A DNA stretch of 64,000 bases from positions 330,414 to 394,413 of the forward strand of contig QKGM01000038.1 in assembly GCA_003250395.1 (NCBI GenBank). The letters run 5' to 3'. Source of the stretch: Bacteroidota bacterium (lineage in GTDB: Bacteria; Bacteroidota; Bacteroidia; Bacteroidales; TTA-H9). Of this stretch, positions 16,874 to 26,010 are shown in pieces. The notes below the pieces were generated by a model. It had not been told where the DNA came from. It ran no database searches and worked only from the letters and a program-made list of their open reading frames with translations. A program made the translations under genes and the position numbers. How positions within the stretch are numbered: the first letter of the stretch is position 1; every line of letters begins with the position of its first letter.

Positions 16874-19800
16874 TTAAACAACGAGTTTTACATGTGGAGG
16901 ATCTGATAGATATAGCAACCACCCTTTTACATTTTCGTACCCTAATTCAGTCAGTGCTGAAGTATATTGTTTTATTTGGTCGTCATGATTTTTATTGGGT
17001 TTCCCAGTTTTAAAATCGATAACAAGGGCTTCGTCATCGTTGATCATGACACGGTCTGGGCGTAACAGGTTACCATTCGCAAGAAGGATAGGTGCTTCGG
17101 TTTTAACTTCACCTTTGAAATTGAAAAATGGCGCTACCTCTGGCTGGCGTACAATTTCAGTTATTCTGTTTTCAATCCTGAATGCAGTTTCCGGACCAAG
17201 TTTTCCATGAATGACGGCTTTTGAAATTTGTTGCGGTATGTCATCAGGGGTAATGATATTTGAAAGGATTGTATGTACAAGAATTCCAAAATCGATGGAA
17301 GCAGAGATATCTGCCAGGGTTGATTTGATAGAAGCAGGGCGTCCGACTGCAATCAGTTCATGCCAGTCGAAGCTAAGCCCTTCTGGAGGTAAGTAGGATT
17401 TTTGAGGTATTCCATTGTTTTTTAAACATTCTTCATTTGCTTCATAACCGAAAATAAAAGTATTCATCAGTGCTGATTCGGGCCATGCACTTTTTAACAT
17501 GGAGCGTAGGATGAAAGATGTTCCCGGTGAATCTGATTCTGCCGGAGGTTCTGCCGAAAAAACATATAATCGGGAGATGGCCCTGGTAAAAGCGACATAG
17601 ATGAGGTTTATCGCATCGAGTCTTGACCTGTCCATCTCTTCTTTGTAGAGGTTTGCAAAAGATGTATCCAGGGATCTGGTTTCCATTTTAACGCGTGCAG
17701 CGGGTAAAATACTATCTCCAACAGGTACATCAAATATCCAGTCGAATGTTCTTCCAGGTTTGACCCGGTTGCTGATGAAAGGCAGAATTACTACATCGAA
17801 TGCCAACCCTTTGGCTTTATGAATAGTCATCACCTGCACCGCTTCAGCCCCATCAGGAAGTTCAACTGAGCGTTTGGTTCGTTGATCATCCCACCATTCG
17901 AGAAAACCTGGTAATCCGCGATGGTCTTTTCGGCTGAATTCCTGTACTGCATCGAGAAAAAATTGAAGATAGAGGTCATGGTGTTGGTTGAGGCCAAGCC
18001 TTCGTACAAGGTTTTCTGTCAGGTCATAAATTGGCAAAGAGAGGAGATAATCTGTACTGGCTTCATTGATGACTCCCTGTTCGGTTTTCAATGAGAGTTT
18101 TTCTTCTTTGCTGATCAGTTGCATCAATAATGTCAGAGATGTTTTATAAATCATGTTTTCTGGTTGATGCAATAATCTCATAGCAGCAACAATTGCTGAT
18201 ACACCAGGCGATGAGGAGAGAAGTAGTGACTCTGAGGAAATAACAGGGACTCCATCTGAAAGCAGTTCACGGGCAACGGTTGCGCATTCATCATTCCCCC
18301 GGCAAAGAACTGCCATTTGAGCATAAGAGAATCCTTCGCTGATTGATTTTGCGACAGAAGATTTTACCATGGTAATGTCCCAGGATTTTCCTTTTCCTTC
18401 ATCTCCTTTCCCATCATTAAAGACAATTTCAACACGGCCATTTTTTACTGCCCCCCCGGCAATCTGCAAAACATTATCATATACATCTTTTAACTCTGAA
18501 GAAAGAGAAGCTCCGGCATGTTTGAATAATTGACAATTGAAATCTATGATTTCCGGAGTGGATCTGAAATTTAACCTAAGTGTCTTTTGTTTATAATTCC
18601 GGACAAGAGTTTGTTCAACCTCTTTGAACCAAGGTGTATCGGGACGAGAATAAATAAGGGGTAATTGCTGAAATTGTGCAGTTTCTCCATTTCTCCATCG
18701 ATAAATTGATTGTTTGCTGTCGCCTACAATCATGGCAATTGGATCATGGTCTTCAGCCGGAGATGAGAGGGTGTTGTGGATCAATGGTAAAATGTTTTGC
18801 CATTGAACGATGGAGGTATCTTGAAATTCGTCGATCAGGAAATGTCGGTATTTCTCTCCTAACCGGGCATAAATGAAGGGGACAGGTTCATTTAGGACAA
18901 CGCTAGCGATCCTTCGGTTAAATTCGCTTAGGTGAACAAGGTTTCGGTCTCGGGCAACCTGAACTAAAAGGATATCCAGCAATGAAAGGGTAGCCATTGG
19001 AAAGAAATTGGCTGCAACTGCTTTAAGTGTTTGGTATTGTACTTGATTCGTCTCTACAATATCAATTGTATTTTTCAGTATTTGCGATATGTTTCCACTA
19101 ATTGTATTAATGGAGTCACGCACCAAAGGGCTACATTTAGATGATTCCCATTTACTGTTTTCCATTGCTGCCAGCACATGTTGGTTAGGTTTTAACCTGG
19201 AGAAATCTCCGTTCGCCAATCGTTCCATGTAATTATAGAAACCAGCATTTCCTCTTGCGGTATCAGCCATTCCGATCCCGTTTTTTTTCATTAGATCAAC
19301 GAAGTCGAGTCCATACCTTATGAGATTCTGTTCAAACCTGGAGGTGAATTGTTGCAATGCAATATGTAACCTCAGAAAATCCTCAGGAGAGAAGTTTCTG
19401 AGGGGCTCTGCTCCTATACGTTCCCGTTCATCAAAGAGCGATTTGGCTATTGATTTGATTCCTGTTGAGATGTCCCATCCCTTTTCATCATCTACTAAAG
19501 TTTTAACGAAACCTGTGAGTAAGGATGTAATTCCCTTATCTGAGCCTACCAGATTGAGTAATTCGCTTACAGTCCTGTTTATTAAAGAGTCGGTGTCAAT
19601 TTCAACTTCAAAATTTACCGGCAGGTGCAGGTCGAAAGCAAAAGCCCTTACCACCCGATGCATAAAACTATCTACGGTGCTGACAGAGAATTCACTATAG
19701 CCATGTAGAATGAATTGAAGTACCCGTGCTGCTCTTAGCGGTACCAATTCAGGATTTACATTAAACTCCGGATCGTTTTTTAAGGCTTCAGCCATTGATT

Positions 19801-20002
19801 TCGATCCTGTTGAACCATTGGCCAGGGCGGCCAATGTCTCGGTAATCCTTCCCTTCATTTCGGCAGTTGCCTTATTTGTAAAGGTAATAGCCAGGATCTG
19901 ACGGTAACTGAACGGGTTTTCAAGTACTATTTTCAGGTACTCCTTGACAAGAGTAAATGTTTTACCAGATCCTGCAGATGATTTATAGACGAGAAGCGGC
20001 AT
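16874..20002 (-). CDS. UvrD/RecB-type helicase with C-terminal PD-(D/E)XK nuclease (AddA/RecB-like)
   Basis: The 1042-residue protein has Walker A SSAGSGKTFT (about 7-16) followed by LAITFTNKAT, helicase motif II IDEFQDTS, motif III region VGDSKQSIYRWR, motif V MTIHKAKGLAFD, and motif VI YVAFTRA. The C terminus has the RecB-family nuclease core LRPDRVMI and VIDFKTG (994-1000). It should process double-strand breaks for RecA loading. The start at 20002 (MPLLVYKSSAGSGKT) is preferred over an upstream ATG because it matches the family N terminus and lies just after a TACCTTTA box. An AddB partner is not adjacent. Confidence 0.88.
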   Translation of the reverse strand: MPLLVYKSSAGSGKTFTLVKEYLKIVLENPFSYRQILAITFTNKATAEMKGRITETLAALANGSTGSKSMAEALKNDPEFNVNPELVPLRAARVLQFILHGYSEFSVSTVDSFMHRVVRAFAFDLHLPVNFEVEIDTDSLINRTVSELLNLVGSDKGITSLLTGFVKTLVDDEKGWDISTGIKSIAKSLFDERERIGAEPLRNFSPEDFLRLHIALQQFTSRFEQNLIRYGLDFVDLMKKNGIGMADTARGNAGFYNYMERLANGDFSRLKPNQHVLAAMENSKWESSKCSPLVRDSINTISGNISQILKNTIDIVETNQVQYQTLKAVAANFFPMATLSLLDILLVQVARDRNLVHLSEFNRRIASVVLNEPVPFIYARLGEKYRHFLIDEFQDTSIVQWQNILPLIHNTLSSPAEDHDPIAMIVGDSKQSIYRWRNGETAQFQQLPLIYSRPDTPWFKEVEQTLVRNYKQKTLRLNFRSTPEIIDFNCQLFKHAGASLSSELKDVYDNVLQIAGGAVKNGRVEIVFNDGKGDEGKGKSWDITMVKSSVAKSISEGFSYAQMAVLCRGNDECATVARELLSDGVPVISSESLLLSSSPGVSAIVAAMRLLHQPENMIYKTSLTLLMQLISKEEKLSLKTEQGVINEASTDYLLSLPIYDLTENLVRRLGLNQHHDLYLQFFLDAVQEFSRKDHRGLPGFLEWWDDQRTKRSVELPDGAEAVQVMTIHKAKGLAFDVVILPFISNRVKPGRTFDWIFDVPVGDSILPAARVKMETRSLDTSFANLYKEEMDRSRLDAINLIYVAFTRAISRLYVFSAEPPAESDSPGTSFILRSMLKSAWPESALMNTFIFGYEANEECLKNNGIPQKSYLPPEGLSFDWHELIAVGRPASIKSTLADISASIDFGILVHTILSNIITPDDIPQQISKAVIHGKLGPETAFRIENRITEIVRQPEVAPFFNFKGEVKTEAPILLANGNLLRPDRVMINDDEALVIDFKTGKPNKNHDDQIKQYTSALTELGYENVKGWLLYLSDPPHVKLVV

Positions 20003-20019
20003 ACCGGTTATTTTGTGTT

Positions 20020-20057
20020 TAAAGGTAGAAAAAAACAGACAAGCAGTGTTATCTTTG
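20020..20057. promoter_or_regulatory. Divergent promoter region of the helicase and M50-like genes
   Basis: On the plus strand TATCTTTG (20050-20057) serves the M50-like gene whose ATG is at 20079. On the minus strand TACCTTTA (20020-20027) is a near-consensus -7 box for the helicase gene starting at 20002. Only 76 nt separate the two start codons. Confidence 0.5.
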
Positions 20058-20078
20058 CTCATTTACCGTAAGTGTACC

Positions 20079-20753
20079 ATGAAAGATAGTTGGTTTTTAT
20101 ATGGTTCTTTGGTTGTCTCATTGATAGTCATGAGGGTTCCATACATTGGTCAGGCATTAAGGGTGTTGAATACAATGGTTCATGAAAGCGGACATGCTCT
20201 GGCAGCAATCATAATGAGTGGGAAAGTGGTTAAAGTGGAGTTGTTTGCTAATCTGAGCGGTACTACTCATACTGTGAACAGTGGAAAACTGGCTACAGTT
20301 GTCGTAGGATTGACAGGTTATTTCTTTGCTTCGGCGTTTGCCTGGATCGCTTCCCTGTTGGTTTCTGATTCCATGGGGCGTTGGCTTATAGTTCTGTTAA
20401 TGGCTATGGCAGTGATTAACCTGGTTTTCTATGTCAGAAATGGATTTGGTATGCTTTGGCTTGCTTTATTTATTGCAGGGTGTGGGTTAATTCTTTCAAA
20501 AGGTGGTAATGAATTACTACATTTCGTTGCAATTGTACTGATGGTTTTATTATTAGTAGATTCGGTCATGTCGGCAATCGAGCTAATGGTCATCTCTGTA
20601 AAAACACCTGGAAAAGCAGGAGATGCCTCTATGCTGGCTAAAACTACGGGAATCCCACCTCAACTATTTGCACTTATATTTGTTGGTATTGCTATTCTGG
20701 CGGTAGCAGATGCTATTATCAGATTTTTCCCCTCATTAAAAAGTTTGTTTTGA
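20079..20753 (+). CDS. M50B-like integral membrane metalloprotease family protein
   Basis: The 224-residue polytopic protein (six or so membrane segments) has the zinc motif VHESGHAL with His35-Glu36-x-x-His39. It resembles the peptidase M50B-like family (PF13398), whose members are related to site-2 proteases, though proteolysis has rarely been shown. A second metal-binding NPDG/LDG motif is not evident. The start at 20079 is chosen over 20013 because the TATCTTTG promoter lies between them. The gene overlaps the next, Cys-rich small gene by one base (TGATG), implying coupled translation. Confidence 0.78.
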   Translation: MKDSWFLYGSLVVSLIVMRVPYIGQALRVLNTMVHESGHALAAIIMSGKVVKVELFANLSGTTHTVNSGKLATVVVGLTGYFFASAFAWIASLLVSDSMGRWLIVLLMAMAVINLVFYVRNGFGMLWLALFIAGCGLILSKGGNELLHFVAIVLMVLLLVDSVMSAIELMVISVKTPGKAGDASMLAKTTGIPPQLFALIFVGIAILAVADAIIRFFPSLKSLF

Positions 20754-20974
20754 TGCTTCAGGAAATATTAGTTGTTTTAATAATTGGTGGTGCGCTGATC
20801 TGGGCAGGTGTCAGGATAAGTAGGAATTTTGTAAACAGGGATACAGATCCATGTGATGGGTGTGGCTCATCGTGCGGTTCTTGTGCTGTAAATGATTTAA
20901 AAAAGGAGATAGAACAAAAACAACTCGAAAAAATGAAAAAGAACGATGTTTTAAACCAACATTTGAAAAATTGA
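20753..20974 (+). CDS. Small Cys-rich membrane protein (FeoB-associated type)
   Basis: This 73-residue protein has one N-terminal membrane segment (about 4-20), then a four-cysteine cluster DPCDGCGSSCGSC and a Lys/Glu-rich helical tail. The architecture matches the FeoB-associated Cys-rich membrane protein family (PF12669), but no feoB is nearby, so the name reflects form only. The cysteines could bind iron or zinc. Its ATG overlaps the stop of the M50-like gene by one base. Confidence 0.7.
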   Translation: MLQEILVVLIIGGALIWAGVRISRNFVNRDTDPCDGCGSSCGSCAVNDLKKEIEQKQLEKMKKNDVLNQHLKN

Positions 20975-21105
20975 TTAATTTTGAGTTTTACAATATGCTA
21001 TCAAATGAGTTGATAGATTGCAAAATGTATAGATCGATCTCTTCCTTAATAAAAGGATAGTTCCTCAAGATGTTTTAGTTATAGACAATTAATATTTGAG
21101 ATAAG

Positions 21106-21447
21106 ATGATTGACAGAGAAACATTCAGTATGACATATGATAACTTCGATAAGGAAGTTGTGGTAGAAATTATTGATATTTTCATTGCTGAGTACGCAGA
21201 CCGGATGGCTGCTCTTAGAAAAGCTCTTGACGAACGTAATTTTGATGGATTGAACAAGCATAGTCATAGTCTCAAAGGTGTAGTTGCCAATTTTTATGAT
21301 GATACTACTCATCATCTGGCTCGTCAGTTAGAAATGAAGGGGAAAGAAGAAATCTTTGAGGGAGCAGAGGATATTTATCGTGAACTCAAAGTAGCAGCAG
21401 AATCTCTGTTGGGAGAATTAAAAGAACTGCGAACAAGATATATCTGA
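21106..21447 (+). CDS. Histidine phosphotransfer (HPt) domain protein
   Basis: The 113-residue protein is a single HPt four-helix bundle. The phosphorylatable residue is His54 in KHSHSLKGVV, the canonical HxLKG motif. Such proteins relay phosphate between hybrid sensor kinases and response regulators. No two-component partner is encoded nearby, so its circuit is unknown. It is transcribed alone and ends at a bidirectional terminator shared with the convergent TPR lipoprotein gene. Confidence 0.88.
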   Translation: MIDRETFSMTYDNFDKEVVVEIIDIFIAEYADRMAALRKALDERNFDGLNKHSHSLKGVVANFYDDTTHHLARQLEMKGKEEIFEGAEDIYRELKVAAESLLGELKELRTRYI

Positions 21448-21479
21448 TTGGATATTATAAGACGGAATCTGAAAGAAAA

Positions 21480-21505
21480 AAAGACCAGCTACCTAGCTGG
21501 TCTTT
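21480..21505. terminator. Bidirectional terminator between the HPt and TPR genes
   Basis: AAAGACCAGCTA and TAGCTGGTCTTT form a perfect 12-bp stem with a 2-nt centre, flanked by A and T runs. Confidence 0.85.
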
Positions 21506-21526
21506 CTGTATATACAATACCTGAAA

Positions 21527-22549
21527 TTATCGATCCGTCCGATCCATTGCCTTGATGGCCATCGTGTGTTGAGGATCAATTTTCAGTACATTTTTATAAT
21601 CTTCACGGGCTTTCTCAACCTCTCCTTTTAACTCATACGCGTAACCTCGATTATAGAGAGCATTAGTCCAGTCAGGTGAAATTTGAAGCGACTGGCTGAA
21701 CAAATTGATAGCTTTATCATAATCCTCTTCAATAACCATTGCTATATATCCTTTGTTATAAATTGCATCACGGAAATGTGCATCTATTGCCAACACTGAA
21801 TCATAGGCTGCAATAGCTTTAGAATAATCTCCACGTTCCTGATAAAAATAGCCAAATAAATACCATACTGCCTTGTTCTTGGAGTTAATCTTCAGTGCAT
21901 TTTTAAAATAACCTTCCGACAACTGGTCTTGTTTTTTCTGGTAGATCAGGGCAAGTCTTACCCAGGCATCGAAGTATTGGTTGTCCTGAGCAGTTGCCTT
22001 CATGAGGTTTTTAATCCCGCTCAGAGTATCCCCTTTTTCAAGATAAGCGATTCCTGCAATAAAGTAAGCCTTAGGATTAAAGGGGGTCTTATTAATTGCT
22101 TGATCGGCCAGCTTAAAAGCTTCATCATAATTTTTGAAGACAAGGTAAAATCGAGCATGGGCTACCATTGCTTCGTTATTATCGGGGGCGATAGCTCTTG
22201 CTTTTAATAAGGCTTTTTCCGCTTCGGAGAATTTCCCAGTCAGCTGGTACACATCCGAGAGTGCTATGTAACCTTCCGGATTCAAGGAATCTAATCCGAT
22301 TGACTTACGAACATCCAATAAAGCAGAATCAGGCTGATTGTGGTCGGTAAACCATTTCGAACGTTCAATATAGTTATTCGGATTGGTGGGGTCGTTCAGT
22401 ATTTTCCGGCTTAGTGCTGAGAGCTCAGGAGAAATGGAATCATTGGCCGATAAGGCGTGCTTTTGATGGTTCTGACAAGCTGACCAGATGCCACTGAACA
22501 TGGCAATCAGCAGACAAAGGGCTAGAAAATTGCGATTTATCATCCTCAT
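21527..22549 (-). CDS. TPR-repeat lipoprotein
   Basis: The 340-residue protein has a lipoprotein signal peptide (basic MRMINRN, hydrophobic core, then FSGIWSACQN with Cys25). The rest is a run of about eight tetratricopeptide repeats, for example PEGYIALSDVYQLTGKFSEA and AVWYLFGYFYQERGDYSKA. It is probably an outer-membrane scaffold for protein contacts; similar Bacteroidota lipoproteins have diverse roles. Upstream is a well-formed promoter (22568-22575). Confidence 0.85.
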   Translation of the reverse strand: MRMINRNFLALCLLIAMFSGIWSACQNHQKHALSANDSISPELSALSRKILNDPTNPNNYIERSKWFTDHNQPDSALLDVRKSIGLDSLNPEGYIALSDVYQLTGKFSEAEKALLKARAIAPDNNEAMVAHARFYLVFKNYDEAFKLADQAINKTPFNPKAYFIAGIAYLEKGDTLSGIKNLMKATAQDNQYFDAWVRLALIYQKKQDQLSEGYFKNALKINSKNKAVWYLFGYFYQERGDYSKAIAAYDSVLAIDAHFRDAIYNKGYIAMVIEEDYDKAINLFSQSLQISPDWTNALYNRGYAYELKGEVEKAREDYKNVLKIDPQHTMAIKAMDRTDR

Positions 22550-22567
22550 TCAGATTTTATAAGTGTG

Positions 22568-22575
22568 CAAAGGTA
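22568..22575 (-). promoter_or_regulatory. Promoter of the TPR lipoprotein gene
   Basis: Minus-strand TACCTTTG with an ATTG element exactly 19 nt further upstream, matching the Bacteroidota -33/-7 spacing. It ends 19 nt before the start codon. Confidence 0.6.
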
Positions 22576-22666
22576 GAGAGTATTTGGACAGACGCAATAA
22601 TTTGTCGATGCGTTGTAATAACTCCCACATTTGTTCAGCAAGGAAGAATCAAGAAAAAGCCCGGGT

Positions 22667-23314
22667 TTAGAAATTTACTTTTTTCAGTTGTGTTACCTGT
22701 GTCATGGTTGTACCATATGGCTTCCATGTAAGATCAAACCTTACAAGTCCGTATGTCTTATTAATATATATGGTTCGTTTATAATTTGCATCACCAGGCA
22801 TGAGTTGCTCAATCTCTGCACATTTGAAAGTGTTCAATGGTGTTGAAACAGTTTTGTCGAGCGACACAATTCGATGTGTAATAGTGGTGTCTCCGGCAAT
22901 AATGTAATAGAACATATCGCCGACCTTTGAGTCCGATTTAAGATAAATCAGGGGATAATCACCACCTGGAGTACCGCATTCAGCAAATTGGTTTTCATTC
23001 TTCATCCAATAAGAGATGGTCCCACTTTTATCAATCCAGTCCAGGTTTTCTTCTACCTTGAATACGGTATCGTTCATCTTTTCTGTGACGGCAAAGGTAT
23101 CAACTGCATTTCTTGATATCCCCTGTTGGGAGACTGTAACATCATATATCCATTGATGATTGAGATCTACAAAAGCAAAAGCATTACCAATTGGTATTGG
23201 AACCGGATCATTCGTCCCATCGTCATCCTTTGAGCAGGAAAAGGCTAATATAATAGGAATAGCCAGTAGTAAAAAATGAAGTAAATTGCTGATAACGTGT
23301 TTTTCTGATTTCAT
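22667..23314 (-). CDS. Lipoprotein of unknown function
   Basis: The 215-residue protein has a lipoprotein signal peptide ending in ILAFSCSKDDD (lipid Cys27), with an acidic stretch just after the cysteine, a common feature of surface-exported Bacteroidota lipoproteins. The mature part is beta-rich (FVDLNHQWIYDVTV, FKCAEIEQLMPG, RTIYINKTYGLVRFD). I do not recognise a domain. It stands alone between the TPR lipoprotein and parE. Confidence 0.7.
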   Translation of the reverse strand: MKSEKHVISNLLHFLLLAIPIILAFSCSKDDDGTNDPVPIPIGNAFAFVDLNHQWIYDVTVSQQGISRNAVDTFAVTEKMNDTVFKVEENLDWIDKSGTISYWMKNENQFAECGTPGGDYPLIYLKSDSKVGDMFYYIIAGDTTITHRIVSLDKTVSTPLNTFKCAEIEQLMPGDANYKRTIYINKTYGLVRFDLTWKPYGTTMTQVTQLKKVNF

Positions 23315-23613
23315 AAGGTTGATTTTAAATTTTACATAAAAATAAAAATTATTATAATCAAATATCTTTTATGTAACCTGTGACAGAATTATTTATTAAC
23401 GGGAACAACTTCCTGATTTTGATTAATTAATCTCTTTATTTTGTAAAAGTCCTGCCAAACAGGAAACTGCTTAATGCTCCTTCCCTTACGCTGCTCCCGC
23501 TCATCCTCAGTTTGGGAAAAACAAGTAACAGTAAAATTGAATTCTTTTCATATTTACAGTCAATTCATCTTTCAATTGAATACTCTTCGGGATTATCATT
23601 CTCCCACTTTTAC

Positions 23614-23621
23614 TACCTTTG
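23614..23621 (+). promoter_or_regulatory. Bacteroidota -7 element TACCTTTG upstream of parE
   Basis: TACCTTTG fits TAnnTTTG and lies 22 nt before the parE ATG. Confidence 0.5.
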
Positions 23622-23643
23622 CTTTGTAATCCTTTAATCTGCT

Positions 23644-25518
23644 ATGTCTGAAATTTCTCCCGAAGTAATTAGTTATGATGATAACAGTATCCGGTCGCTC
23701 GACTGGAAAGAGCACATACGTCTGCGTCCTGGTATGTATATTGGAAAGCTTGGTGATGGTTCTTCCCAGGATGATGGTATTTATGTGCTGATTAAAGAAG
23801 TTGCGGATAACTCCATCGATGAATTTGTAATGGGAAATGGTCGTCAGATCGACATTACTGTTCAGGAGGGCAGGGTAACCGTACGGGATTTTGGGCGTGG
23901 AATCCCCCTTGCCAAAGTAGAAGATTGTGTTTCTAAGATTAATACCGGGGCAAAATACGATTCTAAGGCTTTTAAGAAGTCGGTGGGGCTTAATGGTGTA
24001 GGTCTTAAAGCAGTAAATGCCTTGTCATCATGGTTCAGGATTCAAAGTATCCGTGATGGAATGACCAAGGTATTGGAATATCGCAGGGGTGAACTTGTAC
24101 TTGATGCCCAGGAAGAACTTTGTTCGCTTCCAAGTGGTACTATCGTGAGTTTTATTCCTGATGAAACCATATTTCAGGGTTATCATTTTATTCGGGAATA
24201 TGTAGAGAAACTGATATGGAATTACGCTTTTCTGAATACGGGGCTTACCCTCAATTTTAATGGTCAGAAATACCTTGCCAAAAATGGATTGCTCGATTTA
24301 CTGAATGTGAATATGGACGATGAACAGCTTTATCCAATTATTCACATCCATGAGGAGGATTTTGAGTGTGCCTTTACTCATGGCGCCGCCCATTATGGTG
24401 AGGAGTACTATTCATTTGTTAATGGTCAGCATACTACTCAGGGCGGAACTCATCAGCAGGCTTTCAGGGAAGCTATCGTGAAAACGATAAGGGAGTTTTA
24501 TAAAAAAGATTACGACACCAGTGATATCCGGACCGGGCTTGTTGCTGCGCTTAGCATAAAAATTCAGGAGCCTGTATTTGAGTCCCAAACCAAGACCAAA
24601 CTTGGTTCAAATTATATGGAAGAGGGGGGGAGAACTGTGAACCGGTTTATCGGTGATCTGGTCAAAAAGCACGTCGACAATTATCTTCACATGAATCCCG
24701 AAACTGCCGAAATAATGCAGCGTAAAATCCTTCAGAGTGAGAAAGAGCGCAAGGAGATGGCAGGTATTAAGAAAGCGGCTCGTGACAGTATCAAAAAAGT
24801 GAGCCTTCATAATAAAAAATTGCGCGATTGTCGTGTGCATTACAACTCTAACCACGAAAGAAAACTCGATGCTACCTTATTTATCACTGAAGGTGATTCT
24901 GCCAGCGGTTCAATTACAAAGGCCCGCGATGTCAATACCCAGGCCGTTTTCAGCCTGAAAGGAAAGCCCCTCAACAGTTACGGAATGAGTAAAAAGGTAG
25001 TGTATGAGAACGAAGAATTCAATTTGCTTCAATCTGCCCTAAACCTTGAAGAAGGACTCGAAGGATTACGTTACAACAACGTGGTGGTGGCTACCGATGC
25101 CGATGTCGATGGTATGCATATCAGGCTCTTGTTACTTACTTTTTTCCTGCAGTTTTATCCCGACCTGGTTCGTGCCGGTCACCTTTACATACTTCAGACC
25201 CCTCTGTTCAGGGTACGTAACAAGCAGAAAACAATATATTGTTATTCGGCGGAGGAGCGTGCAAAAGCTATCGCTTCCGTTGGGCGGAATCCTGAAATCA
25301 CCCGGTTTAAAGGTTTGGGAGAAATTTCACCCAATGAGTTTTCAAATTTTATAGGCCCTACTATGCGTCTCGATCCTGTCATCCTCAGGAAAGATCATTC
25401 TGTAGCCGAAACGCTGTCGTTTTACATGGGGAAGAATACCCCGGAAAGACAGGTGTTTATCATTGAGAATCTCAGAAACGAGGATGAGGTTGAAGCTGAA
25501 ATGCTTTCTTTATCCTGA
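23644..25518 (+). CDS. parE: DNA topoisomerase IV subunit B
   Basis: The 624-residue type IIA topoisomerase B subunit has the GHKL ATPase motifs [15 protein letters not shown] and [12 protein letters not shown] (Walker-like), then the TOPRIM domain with ITEGDSASG and [12 protein letters not shown]. The C-terminal part ends without the long insertion seen in many GyrB proteins. The N terminus ([17 protein letters not shown]) resembles Bacteroidota ParE more than GyrB. It pairs with ParC to decatenate chromosomes. No parC follows; the next gene is a T9SS protein after about 490 nt. Confidence 0.88.
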   Translation: MSEISPEVISYDDNSIRSLDWKEHIRLRPGMYIGKLGDGSSQDDGIYVLIKEVADNSIDEFVMGNGRQIDITVQEGRVTVRDFGRGIPLAKVEDCVSKINTGAKYDSKAFKKSVGLNGVGLKAVNALSSWFRIQSIRDGMTKVLEYRRGELVLDAQEELCSLPSGTIVSFIPDETIFQGYHFIREYVEKLIWNYAFLNTGLTLNFNGQKYLAKNGLLDLLNVNMDDEQLYPIIHIHEEDFECAFTHGAAHYGEEYYSFVNGQHTTQGGTHQQAFREAIVKTIREFYKKDYDTSDIRTGLVAALSIKIQEPVFESQTKTKLGSNYMEEGGRTVNRFIGDLVKKHVDNYLHMNPETAEIMQRKILQSEKERKEMAGIKKAARDSIKKVSLHNKKLRDCRVHYNSNHERKLDATLFITEGDSASGSITKARDVNTQAVFSLKGKPLNSYGMSKKVVYENEEFNLLQSALNLEEGLEGLRYNNVVVATDADVDGMHIRLLLLTFFLQFYPDLVRAGHLYILQTPLFRVRNKQKTIYCYSAEERAKAIASVGRNPEITRFKGLGEISPNEFSNFIGPTMRLDPVILRKDHSVAETLSFYMGKNTPERQVFIIENLRNEDEVEAEMLSLS

Positions 25519-26010
25519 ATTTTTCTTTTTACTTTATCCCATTTTATTTCCTGTGTAAGACAGAAGTAATATTCTCAAGGCCTGGAATAATTGTTTTTTA
25601 TTACGGCTGGATAGCCTCCCTTTTGATTTTCGGAGAGTATAACCGGGACTAAGAAATCAGCCTTTTCCCCGGAATGGCCTGTTTGGTTATTTCTCTTTGA
25701 TTCTGTCATAATGTTAATTAGTCGTCAGACGAATTGATCCTATACTGATTATGCCGTTTTGAATAGAACTGTTTCAATATTTGTTTGGTTAGCTTAGTCT
25801 GGATTGATTACAAATAAGGTGCCGGAATTGGACAGGTAACAAGTCGCTATCATTCAGTTGATACAGGATACACGGCAACGTTTTCTTTTATTGATGCGTC
25901 AATACTACACGGGTTTATATCTGGCTGTCCTTTTTCTCGTTGTGAGTGATTGTCGCTCTTTTTTGCAATCACATCGAACCATTATTTAATGATTATAAAT
26001 ATCTTCTACT
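25519..26010. other. Intergenic region between parE and a T9SS protein gene
   Basis: About 490 AT-rich nt with no supported gene. It has no clear T-run terminator after parE. It ends in a leader containing GAACCATTATTTAAT (25976-25990), which also occurs just upstream of the lipoprotein gene at 10678. Confidence 0.5.
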
